5,709 nt of DNA from Chitinophagaceae bacterium (GTDB lineage: Bacteria; Bacteroidota; Bacteroidia; Chitinophagales; Chitinophagaceae). Position numbers and translations under genes: made by a program. Shown one piece after another: positions 1 to 5,500 of this stretch. Position 1 is the first letter of the stretch. Each line of letters opens with the position of its first letter. Where the stretch lies: the NCBI GenBank assembly GCA_003135585.1, contig PLCH01000409.1, positions 2,639 through 8,347 on the forward strand, in the 5' to 3' direction. The notes under the pieces were generated by a model. That model saw nothing but the letters and a program-made list of their open reading frames with translations, ran no database searches and was not told the origin of the DNA.

Positions 1-315
1 CCCATACCAGGTATAACCCAGCTGCACGGTTTGGTTAGCCAGTTGTATGTCATAGAACCGGGAGCTGCCTGCATACCTTTTAGCAGCTTTGTCAAATACT
101 ATTAAGGGAAATTCTCTTCCAGCCAGGCGCTCCCCAACCGTTGCCTCAATGTATGCTTCCATTTCCTTTCTGCCTGCCGGGGAAACAAAAGAATAGAACC
201 AGATATCAGGTTCATTGATAGCGAAAGGAAGTAAAAAATCAAGATCCTCTTTTTGCAGGGGTCTCAACAAAGCCCGTTCATCTTCCAATATTATATTTTC
301 CGGAAATGAGGTCAT
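1..315 (-). CDS. GNAT-family N-acetyltransferase (RimJ/RimL-like), 3' end outside window
   Basis: Reading the minus strand from an ATG at 315 gives 105 uninterrupted codons to the window edge, so the C-terminal part is missing. The protein begins MTSFPENIILEDERALLRPL. The LxDERALLRPL..EDLDFLLPF opening (residues 10-31), the block around G83-SSRFYDI (83-90) and the GYTWYG strand (100-105) are typical of RimJ/RimL-type acetyltransferases, which move an acetyl group from acetyl-CoA to a protein N-terminus or a small amine in the cytoplasm. The acetyl-CoA-binding motif A of the fold would come just after the visible part, so it cannot be checked. The start codon overlaps the rnhB stop as ATGA (315-312), which decides the start and suggests translational coupling with rnhB. 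No Shine-Dalgarno sequence is seen ahead of it. The family call is firm; the substrate is unknown. Confidence 0.85.
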   Translation of the reverse strand, partial: MTSFPENIILEDERALLRPLQKEDLDFLLPFAINEPDIWFYSFVSPAGRKEMEAYIEATVGERLAGREFPLIVFDKAAKRYAGSSRFYDIQLANQTVQLGYTWYG

Positions 316-911
316 TCGAAGATTTCTGATTGGACCGGATGGATATTATAACTTTTGCGGTGGTATTTGCACAAACCAAATTCTTCAATATTACGGCGGT
401 GTTCCTCCGTGCCATACCCTTTATTGTTTTTCCAGCAATAGTGTGGAAATTCATCGTGTAATTTTTCCATGTATTCGTCCCGGTAGGTTTTAGCCAGGAT
501 ACTGGCAGCCGCAATGGAAGAATAATTTTCATCTCCTTTTACGATACAGTGGTGGGGAATTCCCCCATAGGGGGTAAATCGATTTCCGTCTATCAATAAA
601 AATTGAGGTTGTTTTTTTAATTGGCTGATGGCGATGTGCATGGCCCTGAAGGATGCTTTCAGGATATTGATCCGGTCAATTTCCTCGTTGTCTACCATGG
701 CCACTGCAAAGTCAAGGGCATACTGTTCAATAAAAATTCTGAGCTCCCTGCGTATGTTTACGGTGACCTGTTTAGAATCATTGAGAAGAGGATGAAAAAA
801 ATCCATGGACAGGACCACCGCCGCTGCAAAAACGGGACCTGCGTAAGATCCCCGGCCCGCCTCATCGCAGCCTGCTTCCATCAATATTTCTTGGTGAAAT
901 GTCTTTAGCAA
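312..911 (-). CDS. rnhB: Ribonuclease HII
   Basis: This cytoplasmic endonuclease cuts the RNA strand of RNA-DNA hybrids and starts removal of single ribonucleotides misincorporated into DNA. The 199-residue product has the full family signature: GCDEAGRG at residues 14-21 with acidic D16 and E17, NDSKQ at 44-48, LLIDGN at 105-110 with D108, KGDE at 125-128 with D127, and SIAAASILAKTYRD at 132-145. D16, E17, D108 and D127 are the expected metal-binding carboxylates. Length is normal. The frame starts with TTG at 911-909. The first ATG in frame (codon 11, at 881-879) would leave only two residues before GCDEAGRG and remove a leader of the size usual in Bacteroidota homologues, so TTG is preferred. 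A stop at 929-927 excludes a longer form. An AAAGG (925-921) sits about 9 nt upstream of the TTG. The last codon overlaps the start of the downstream acetyltransferase gene. Confidence 0.95.
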   Translation of the reverse strand: MLKTFHQEILMEAGCDEAGRGSYAGPVFAAAVVLSMDFFHPLLNDSKQVTVNIRRELRIFIEQYALDFAVAMVDNEEIDRINILKASFRAMHIAISQLKKQPQFLLIDGNRFTPYGGIPHHCIVKGDENYSSIAAASILAKTYRDEYMEKLHDEFPHYCWKNNKGYGTEEHRRNIEEFGLCKYHRKSYNIHPVQSEIFE

Positions 912-927
912 AAGCGGTACCTTTGGT

Positions 928-935
928 CAAAAATA
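928..935 (-). promoter_or_regulatory. Candidate -7 element of a Bacteroidota promoter for rnhB
   Basis: Read on the minus strand, these bases are TATTTTTG, a full match to the Bacteroidota primary-sigma -7 consensus TAnnTTTG. The box lies 16 bases ahead of the TTG start of rnhB, in the short divergent gap. No TTTG/TTG element is present 19-21 bp further upstream, and the stretch is A/T-rich, so a chance match is possible. If used, the leader of the rnhB-acetyltransferase transcript would be only about 10 nt. Confidence 0.3.
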
Positions 936-993
936 CAGCAAGGAATTATTTTTTTGCAGATATTTCTTTCCTCAATTTATAAACTGAATCGGC

Positions 994-1557
994 ATGAATT
1001 TTATGGAATGGGTTAAACAGCCCTGGCCCTGGTATGTAGCGGGGCCCCTGATCGGTCTGATGGTTCCCCTGCTGCTGCTTATTGGCAACAAATCATTCGG
1101 CGTCTCTTCTTCCCTGCGTCATATCTGTGCGGCATGCCTCCGGGGCAATATTCCATTTTTTCAGTATGACTGGAAAAAAGAAGCATGGAATCTTTTTTTT
1201 GTCTCCGGTATTCTGCTGGGCGGACTGATTGCGGCTTCTGTCTTAAATAACCCGGCACCCGTGCAACTCAATCCGCGGTTGGTCCATGAATTGCAAGGGT
1301 ATGGCGTCGGTGATTTTTCGGGCCTGATGCCGCAGGATCTTTTCAACTGGAAGAGCCTTTTTTCGCTAAGAGGATTTGCATTGACCGTGGCGGGCGGTTT
1401 CCTGGTCGGGTTTGGGACCCGTTACGCAGGAGGATGTACATCCGGTCATTCCATCATGGGATTGTCGACTCTTCAATGGCCTTCCCTGGTTGCGACCATT
1501 TGTTTTATGACCGGTGGTTTCATCATGGCCAACCTTCTGCTCCCTCATATTCTGTAA
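994..1557 (+). CDS. YeeE/YedE (DUF395) family permease, first half-size subunit
   Basis: This 187-residue inner-membrane protein belongs to the YeeE/YedE family, whose characterised member TsuA imports thiosulfate and whose PmpA/PmpB-type members are thought to move sulfur-containing ions. Hydrophobic segments lie at about residues 13-31, 66-85, 125-141 and 161-184. The family glycine/cysteine signature is [18 protein letters not shown] (139-156), with C148 the likely conserved sulfur-handling cysteine. A second pair, C45 and C48, sits in RHICAAC after the first membrane segment. The protein has one family repeat, where full-length members such as TsuA carry two. The missing half appears to be the next gene, 16 bp downstream, so a two-subunit permease is likely. 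The start at 994 is 9 bp ahead of another ATG (1003), and either could be used. No Shine-Dalgarno sequence is apparent. The exact substrate (thiosulfate, sulfite, persulfide or another ion) is not settled by sequence. Confidence 0.88.
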   Translation: MNFMEWVKQPWPWYVAGPLIGLMVPLLLLIGNKSFGVSSSLRHICAACLRGNIPFFQYDWKKEAWNLFFVSGILLGGLIAASVLNNPAPVQLNPRLVHELQGYGVGDFSGLMPQDLFNWKSLFSLRGFALTVAGGFLVGFGTRYAGGCTSGHSIMGLSTLQWPSLVATICFMTGGFIMANLLLPHIL

Positions 1558-1573
1558 AACTAAAATTTGGATC

Positions 1574-2095
1574 ATGGAAACAGCCGAGTTTAGAATTCCC
1601 GTTTTGAAAGAGACAAATACGGACTATGAAGTTAGTTCCCTGGATAGCCTATCCCAGAAAGGATCCAACGATTCCAGGTCAGGATGGCAATACCTGAAAT
1701 ATCTGGCAGCAGGCATTTTTTTCGGTATTATCCTTGTAAAGTCGGAGGTAATTTCCTGGTTTCGCATTCAGGAAATGTTTCGTCTTCAAAGTTTTCATAT
1801 GTACGGGGTCATCGGTTCGGCCGTCGCGGTTGGAATTATTTCCGTAGCTATTATTAAAAAATTTAAAATAAAAACCATATACGGAGATCCTGTCGTCTTC
1901 TATTCAAGACCGTTTAGCAAAGGCCAGATAGTTGGTGGTCTCTTATTTGGATTTGGGTGGGCTCTCACCGGCGCTTGTCCCGGTCCCCTGTTTGCACAGA
2001 TCGGGGCTGGAACCACGGTAGTGATTATAACCCTGTTAAGTGCGATTGGGGGCGTCTGGGTATATGGATGGATCAGGGAAAAGTTGCCCCATTAG
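1574..2095 (+). CDS. YeeE/YedE (DUF395) family permease, second half-size subunit
   Basis: This 173-residue membrane protein carries the other half of a YeeE/YedE permease. The signature GFGWALTGACPGPLFAQIGAG (126-146) parallels the motif of the upstream gene, with C135 matching the conserved cysteine. Hydrophobic segments lie at about 40-57, 76-94, 118-136 and 148-166. The ATG at 1574 (METAEF...) is chosen because the frame upstream of it, back to an ATG at 1514, lies inside the preceding gene and encodes nothing family-like. The intergenic distance is then 16 bp, consistent with co-transcription and assembly with the first subunit. Residues 1-37 form a hydrophilic, Ser/Asp-rich cytoplasmic-looking leader longer than the family core needs. 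The pair resembles PmpA/PmpB-type systems. In many Bacteroidota such pairs sit beside rhodanese or metallo-beta-lactamase sulfur genes, but none is visible directly adjacent here. Confidence 0.85.
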   Translation: METAEFRIPVLKETNTDYEVSSLDSLSQKGSNDSRSGWQYLKYLAAGIFFGIILVKSEVISWFRIQEMFRLQSFHMYGVIGSAVAVGIISVAIIKKFKIKTIYGDPVVFYSRPFSKGQIVGGLLFGFGWALTGACPGPLFAQIGAGTTVVIITLLSAIGGVWVYGWIREKLPH

Positions 2096-2538
2096 GCCGG
2101 TCGGAATATTTGCGGTTTCATTTTCTTTATATTTTGCCAATCCCTAAAACAATCCTTTTGAAGGTGAGAGGCAGGGGGGTCTTGCAGTTTTATTTATTCG
2201 GGGGAAACTATCCCCAAACCGGCCGTATGGTATTCAGGGTCGCCTGCTCTATTTCTTCTCCAATCATTCCAACCTGTCAATTGTATTTCCTTCGCAATAC
2301 CTGATTAAAAAAACTGCCAAAAAACCTAATTTTAATTCATGAAGTCCAAGTGGTTCCTTCCCTGTTTTAATTTTTCCGGAGCCAACGAAGCCGGATTGGC
2401 AGGGAGCAAATTCATTTATTTTGGACCGTCAATCTTTTTTCTTTATCTTTTGATCAGGTATTCATCTGCTATTTTTTTCTTTAACCCGCTGAAACTTTCT
2501 CCGATTCATTATATTTTTTCACTACAAAATTTAACCAA
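2096..2538 (+). other. 443-bp intergenic region without a convincing gene
   Basis: No reading frame here looks like a protein. A frame opening at 2339 is low-complexity, rich in Phe/Leu/Ser, and runs in the wrong phase into the next gene. The second half (about 2400-2538) is notably T-rich. Several boxes come within one base of the Bacteroidota -7 consensus TAnnTTTG (for example TATTTTTT at 2470-2477 and TATATTTT at 2510-2517), but none has a TTTG element at the expected 19-21 bp spacing. A TTTG at 2449-2452 is only 17 bp from the first box. Short dyads are present (GGGGA/TCCCC at 2201-2215; TCCCTG/CAGGGA at 2359-2405 enclosing TCCGG/CCGGA), none followed by a T-run. It probably holds the promoter and leader of the exported DsrE-like gene, and the 3' end of the permease transcript. 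Confidence 0.5.
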
Positions 2539-3240
2539 ATGGAAGACAACAATTTCAACCAAGCTACACATCGCCGTGGTTTTCTTGGAACTATCGCTGC
2601 CGGAGCTGCAGCCATGGGTATCGCTACGCTGGCCGCTCCGCTTGCACTGTCAGCTGAAGCCACTAACGCTTCTGTCCCAATGGATGATTCTGATGCCTGG
2701 TTCAACAAGGTAAACGGCAAGCACCGTATCGTGTTCGATGCCACGGGTCCTCATGAAATTTTTCCTTTTGCTTGGCCCAGGGTATTCCTGATGAGCAATG
2801 AAAAAACGGGTACACCGGAAAAAGACAGCACCGCCGTTGTAATCCTCCGTCACGGCGCTATTCCTTACGCGATGGAGACCAGCCTATGGGCCAAGTATAA
2901 ATTCGGTGAGGTATTTAAAGTAGATGACCCCGTCACCAAAGCGCCTTCCGTGAGAAATGCTTTCTGGAAACCCGGGCCGGACGATTTTAAAGTGCCCGGA
3001 CTTGGGAGTGTGCCCATAGGCATTAACCAGTTGCAGGATAGCGGTATCATGTTCTGTGTGTGTAATGTGGCGCTAACGGTATACGGCGCTGCATTGGCCC
3101 CAGGTATGAACATGGATGCATCCACTGTTTATAAAGAATTTGTTGCCGGGGTGCTTCCGGGTATTCAGATAGTTCCTTCCGGTGTATGGGCGGTAGGGCG
3201 CGCCCAGGAGCATAAATGTGCTTATTGTTTTGTTGGCTAA
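2539..3240 (+). CDS. Tat-exported DsrE/DsrF-like sulfur-relay protein
   Basis: The 233-residue product opens with a twin-arginine signal: THRRGFLG (10-17), a hydrophobic Ala/Gly stretch (18-38), and a likely cleavage after ALSA near residue 39. Folded export to the periplasm is therefore expected. The rest resembles the DsrE/DsrF fold: a first strand and loop AVVILRHGAIPYAM (99-112), a cysteine-bearing strand SGIMFCVCNVAL (168-179), and the closing pattern LPGIQIVPSGVWAVGRAQEHK (206-226), close to the PGVxxVPSGV..L..LQ ending of exported DsrE-family proteins. Alignment by eye puts C175, before N176, at the usual conserved cysteine. C173 and a C-terminal C227-x-x-C230 are extra. DsrE-family proteins carry sulfane sulfur or thiosulfonate on cysteine, which fits the TsdA-type enzyme next door. 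The direct partner is unknown. A strong terminator begins 28 bp after the stop. The start at 2539 is the only one that gives a proper signal peptide. Confidence 0.75.
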   Translation: MEDNNFNQATHRRGFLGTIAAGAAAMGIATLAAPLALSAEATNASVPMDDSDAWFNKVNGKHRIVFDATGPHEIFPFAWPRVFLMSNEKTGTPEKDSTAVVILRHGAIPYAMETSLWAKYKFGEVFKVDDPVTKAPSVRNAFWKPGPDDFKVPGLGSVPIGINQLQDSGIMFCVCNVALTVYGAALAPGMNMDASTVYKEFVAGVLPGIQIVPSGVWAVGRAQEHKCAYCFVG

Positions 3241-3268
3241 CCTAAGAGATTATCTAAAGATTAAATGG

Positions 3269-3310
3269 AAAGCAGGCAGCAGCAATTGCCAAAAGCTGCC
3301 TGCTTTTTTT
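3269..3310 (+). terminator. Intrinsic (Rho-independent) terminator after the DsrE-like gene
   Basis: A perfect 12-bp inverted repeat, AAAGCAGGCAGC (3269-3280) and GCTGCCTGCTTT (3295-3306), encloses a 14-nt loop, and a run of seven T's (3304-3310) follows directly. This is the classic form of an intrinsic terminator on the plus strand, 28 bp past the DsrE-like stop codon. It ends only 8 bp before the preferred start of the cytochrome gene, so it either separates two transcription units or, if read through or transcribed from a promoter just upstream, acts as a leader hairpin for the cytochrome. Confidence 0.9.
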
Positions 3311-3318
3311 CAAACTGC

Positions 3319-4320
3319 ATGAAACAGAGGCTCATTTTTGGATTATCGGCGCTCATCGCCCTGGCACTTGTATTTTTTGTGGTCTCCCGTTTCCGGGATA
3401 GGAATGACAAGGGGCCAACTGCCCAACTTCCTCCCGCAGCACAAAAGGAAAACGTATGGATGGCTCCTGATACAGTGCTGATCCCTCATACGACCGAGGG
3501 AGAATTGATCAGGTATGGAAGATCCCTCATAGCAAATACAGCTTATTATTTTGGACCAACGGGAAAGATCAACCATCGCTGGAATGGCATGAATTGTCAG
3601 AATTGCCACCTTGATGCGGGAACCAAACCCTGGGGTAATAACTATGGCGGTGTTTATTCGACTTATCCTAAATTTCGGGAGAGAAGAGGTGCGCTTGAAA
3701 ATGTCTTTCAAAGAATAAATGACTGTATTCAAAGGAGTCTGAACGGGGTAGCCCTGGACAGCAACAGTCATGAAATGCAGGCCATCCTGGCCTATATGAA
3801 ATGGTTGGGAAAAGCCGTCCCACGAGGGAAAAAACCGGCTGGCTCAGGCATTCTGCAATTGGTTTTTTTGAAAAGGGCCGCTGATTCAGCAAAGGGGGCC
3901 CTGGTGTATAATGTAAAATGCCAGCGCTGTCATGGGTTGGAAGGGCAGGGTATGTTCAAACCGGATAGCGTCAGCTACCTGTATCCTCCCTTATGGGGAA
4001 AGTGCAGCTATACCACCGCTGCCGGATTATACCGGTTGTCCCGTTTTGCCGGATATGTCAAGGACAATATGCCTTTTGGGGCTAGCCACAAGGCAGCCCA
4101 GGTCACCGACGAGGAAGCCTGGGATGTGGCAGCGTTTGTAAATTCGATGCCAAGACCCGCAAAAATATTTAGAAAGGATTGGCCGGATGTTTCCCTGAAG
4201 CCATTTGACCATCCATATGGTCCTTTTTTAGATAGTTTTTCATTGCAACAACACAAATATGGTCCCTATGGATCTATACAGAAAGCAAAGGAAAACTTAT
4301 CGGCGAAAAGAAAAACCTGA
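3319..4320 (+). CDS. tsdA: Diheme cytochrome c, TsdA family (thiosulfate dehydrogenase / tetrathionate reductase)
   Basis: TsdA joins two thiosulfates into tetrathionate with release of two electrons; some members run the reaction backwards. From the ATG at 3319 the protein has 333 residues. An N-terminal hydrophobic segment (5-22) without a clear cleavage site or lipobox suggests a membrane anchor facing the periplasm. The first domain holds heme motif CQNCH (93-97) within the family block GMNCQNCHLDAGT, then YPKFRERRG (116-124) and RINDCIQRSLNG (132-143), whose C136 matches the unusual cysteine axial ligand of TsdA active-site heme 1. The second domain has CQRCH (201-205) and KDNMPFG (248-254), with M251 as probable heme 2 ligand, followed by a class I cytochrome c ending. 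A frame extension to 3265 is rejected because those 18 codons are the terminator hairpin. No tsdB is visible. The family call is firm, but reaction direction is not. Symbol given by family resemblance. Confidence 0.88.
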   Translation: MKQRLIFGLSALIALALVFFVVSRFRDRNDKGPTAQLPPAAQKENVWMAPDTVLIPHTTEGELIRYGRSLIANTAYYFGPTGKINHRWNGMNCQNCHLDAGTKPWGNNYGGVYSTYPKFRERRGALENVFQRINDCIQRSLNGVALDSNSHEMQAILAYMKWLGKAVPRGKKPAGSGILQLVFLKRAADSAKGALVYNVKCQRCHGLEGQGMFKPDSVSYLYPPLWGKCSYTTAAGLYRLSRFAGYVKDNMPFGASHKAAQVTDEEAWDVAAFVNSMPRPAKIFRKDWPDVSLKPFDHPYGPFLDSFSLQQHKYGPYGSIQKAKENLSAKRKT

Positions 4321-4374
4321 TACCCTCCCGCTTTATTTTTCATCCTGACTTTTAGGAGTAAGGCGTTCCTGGCA

Positions 4375-4382
4375 TACATTTG
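4375..4382 (+). promoter_or_regulatory. Candidate -7 element of a Bacteroidota promoter for ctaA
   Basis: TACATTTG matches TAnnTTTG at all fixed positions and lies in the 70-bp gap between tsdA and ctaA. About 20 bp upstream is TTTAG (4351-4355), a poor version of the -33 TTTG. Transcription from here would start only a few bases before the ctaA ATG at 4391, giving an almost leaderless message. It could instead be a chance match, with ctaA read through from tsdA. Confidence 0.3.
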
Positions 4383-4390
4383 TCCTTGCT

Positions 4391-5461
4391 ATGACCAGAC
4401 CCCTATCTCAACCTTCTTCCCGGGCCGTTTCCAACTGGATCTTATTGGGCGTTTTTCTTTTATTCATACAGGTCATGCTGGGTGGCATTACCCGATTAAC
4501 CGGCTCGGGTCTTTCGATTACCGAATGGAACCTGGTAACAGGAGCCCTTCCGCCGGTCAACCAGCAGCAATGGATGGCCGCATTTGATAAATATAAACAG
4601 ACAAAACAATTTCAACTGTTACATACAGATTTTACACTTTCGGATTTTAAATTTATTTTTTTTTGGGAATGGATTCACCGGCTTTGGGCGAGGCTGATCG
4701 GGGTTATTTTCCTTTTAGGCTTTGGGTGGCTGTTATGGAAAAAAAAAATAAAGAGGGAAATAATAAAACCCCTTTTCATCCTGTTTTTACTGGGGGCCTT
4801 ACAGGGGGCCGTAGGCTGGCTTATGGTAGTGAGCGGCCTGACGGGTGATGAAATATATGTCCAGCCCACAAGGCTGGCCCTCCACTTTATTTTCGCGCTG
4901 GGATTGATCTGTTATACCTGCTGGTTTGCCTTGTTACTTTTAATACCACAGCGGGGGACTGTCAGAAATAACCAACTCCGGGGCTGGACCGGGTTCATCC
5001 TTTTGCTGTTGTTCATCCAATTGTTATTTGGTGCGCTGATGGCCGGCCACAAAGCCGCTGCTACCGCACCCAGCTGGCCTACCATCAATGGTTACTTGAT
5101 ACCGCCTTCCTTATTTACCCTGTCCCCCTTCCTGCTGAACTTTATTCAAAATAAGATCACCCTGCATTTTATGCACCGGGGACTGGCCTATTCTCTGTTT
5201 ATTGCGACATTGATATGGACGCTGAAAGCTAACAAACTGGCATCCCGTTCAGTTTATTTGCATAAAACCCGGGCGCTTCCGTTTATGATGGTGTCGGTTC
5301 AAATAATTTTAGGGATCATTGCCGTTGTATCAAGTCCTGATATAATTGCCAACAGGTGGGGGCTCTTTGACTGGATAGCGCTACTGCACCAGATCACCGG
5401 GATGATATTCCTGTTAACGATGGTTTATATGCTCTACCTTGTGAAGCCTGAAAAGACGTAG
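4391..5461 (+). CDS. ctaA: Heme A synthase, COX15/CtaA family
   Basis: This inner-membrane enzyme oxidises the C8 methyl group of heme O to a formyl group, giving heme A for aa3-type cytochrome oxidases. The 356-residue length and about eight membrane segments (roughly 16-34, 90-116, 124-148, 162-185, 199-219, 256-278, 297-315, 327-351) fit the family. Diagnostic blocks are GGITRLTGSGLSITEW (31-46), LPP (53-55) and the WEWIHRLWAR segment (92-101), with E93 and H96 forming the conserved ExxH. H165 (LALHF), H262 (FMHRGLA) and H333 (LLHQITG) are the other three heme-ligand histidines, so both pseudo-symmetric heme sites are intact. The extracellular cysteine pair of Bacillus-type CtaA is absent, placing this with the COX15-like group. 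The usual second-half loop is replaced by AGHKAAATAPSWPTINGY (218-235). The ATG at 4391 is the only sensible start and has no Shine-Dalgarno sequence. The gene is 70 bp after tsdA and 39 bp before the next gene. Confidence 0.96.
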   Translation: MTRPLSQPSSRAVSNWILLGVFLLFIQVMLGGITRLTGSGLSITEWNLVTGALPPVNQQQWMAAFDKYKQTKQFQLLHTDFTLSDFKFIFFWEWIHRLWARLIGVIFLLGFGWLLWKKKIKREIIKPLFILFLLGALQGAVGWLMVVSGLTGDEIYVQPTRLALHFIFALGLICYTCWFALLLLIPQRGTVRNNQLRGWTGFILLLLFIQLLFGALMAGHKAAATAPSWPTINGYLIPPSLFTLSPFLLNFIQNKITLHFMHRGLAYSLFIATLIWTLKANKLASRSVYLHKTRALPFMMVSVQIILGIIAVVSSPDIIANRWGLFDWIALLHQITGMIFLLTMVYMLYLVKPEKT

Positions 5462-5500
5462 AAAAATAAAATTTGGATTATATTTTAGTATTGCAGTCGT

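Noticed and set aside
621..908. Plus-strand frame opposite rnhB
   Set aside because: Antisense shadow of a well-supported RNase HII gene with all catalytic residues.
947..985. TTTG (953-956) and TATAAA (978-983) as a promoter for the first permease gene
   Set aside because: The spacing is about right, but TATAAACT does not match TAnnTTTG and the stretch is A/T-rich, so it cannot be told from chance.
1514..1573. N-terminal 20-codon extension of the second permease subunit
   Set aside because: It lies inside the end of the preceding gene and encodes no recognisable family sequence; the ATG at 1574 fits the usual gene spacing.
2201..2215. GGGGA/TCCCC hairpin with 5-nt loop
   Set aside because: Only 5 bp and not followed by a T-tract, so not supported as a terminator.
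2359..2405. Nested dyad TCCCTG/CAGGGA with inner TCCGG/CCGGA
   Set aside because: Arms are short and separated by unpaired stretches, with no T-run; chance level in a 443-bp gap.
2339..2713. Reading frame of 124 codons on the plus strand overlapping the DsrE-like gene
   Set aside because: Its second half is the DsrE-like gene read in another phase and its first half is low-complexity translation of T-rich DNA; no family pattern.
3265..3318. N-terminal 18-codon extension of TsdA
   Set aside because: The bases form a perfect terminator hairpin and T-tract; the ATG at 3319 gives a normal hydrophobic N-terminus.
3343..3771. 142-codon minus-strand frame opposite tsdA
   Set aside because: Shadow of the TsdA coding region, whose heme motifs are intact on the plus strand.
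1561..5478. Exact 12-mer TAAAATTTGGAT at 1561-1572 and 5467-5478, both just after a stop codon and before the next gene
   Set aside because: About one 12-base repeat is expected by chance in a window of this size, more in A/T-rich gaps, and flanking bases do not match.
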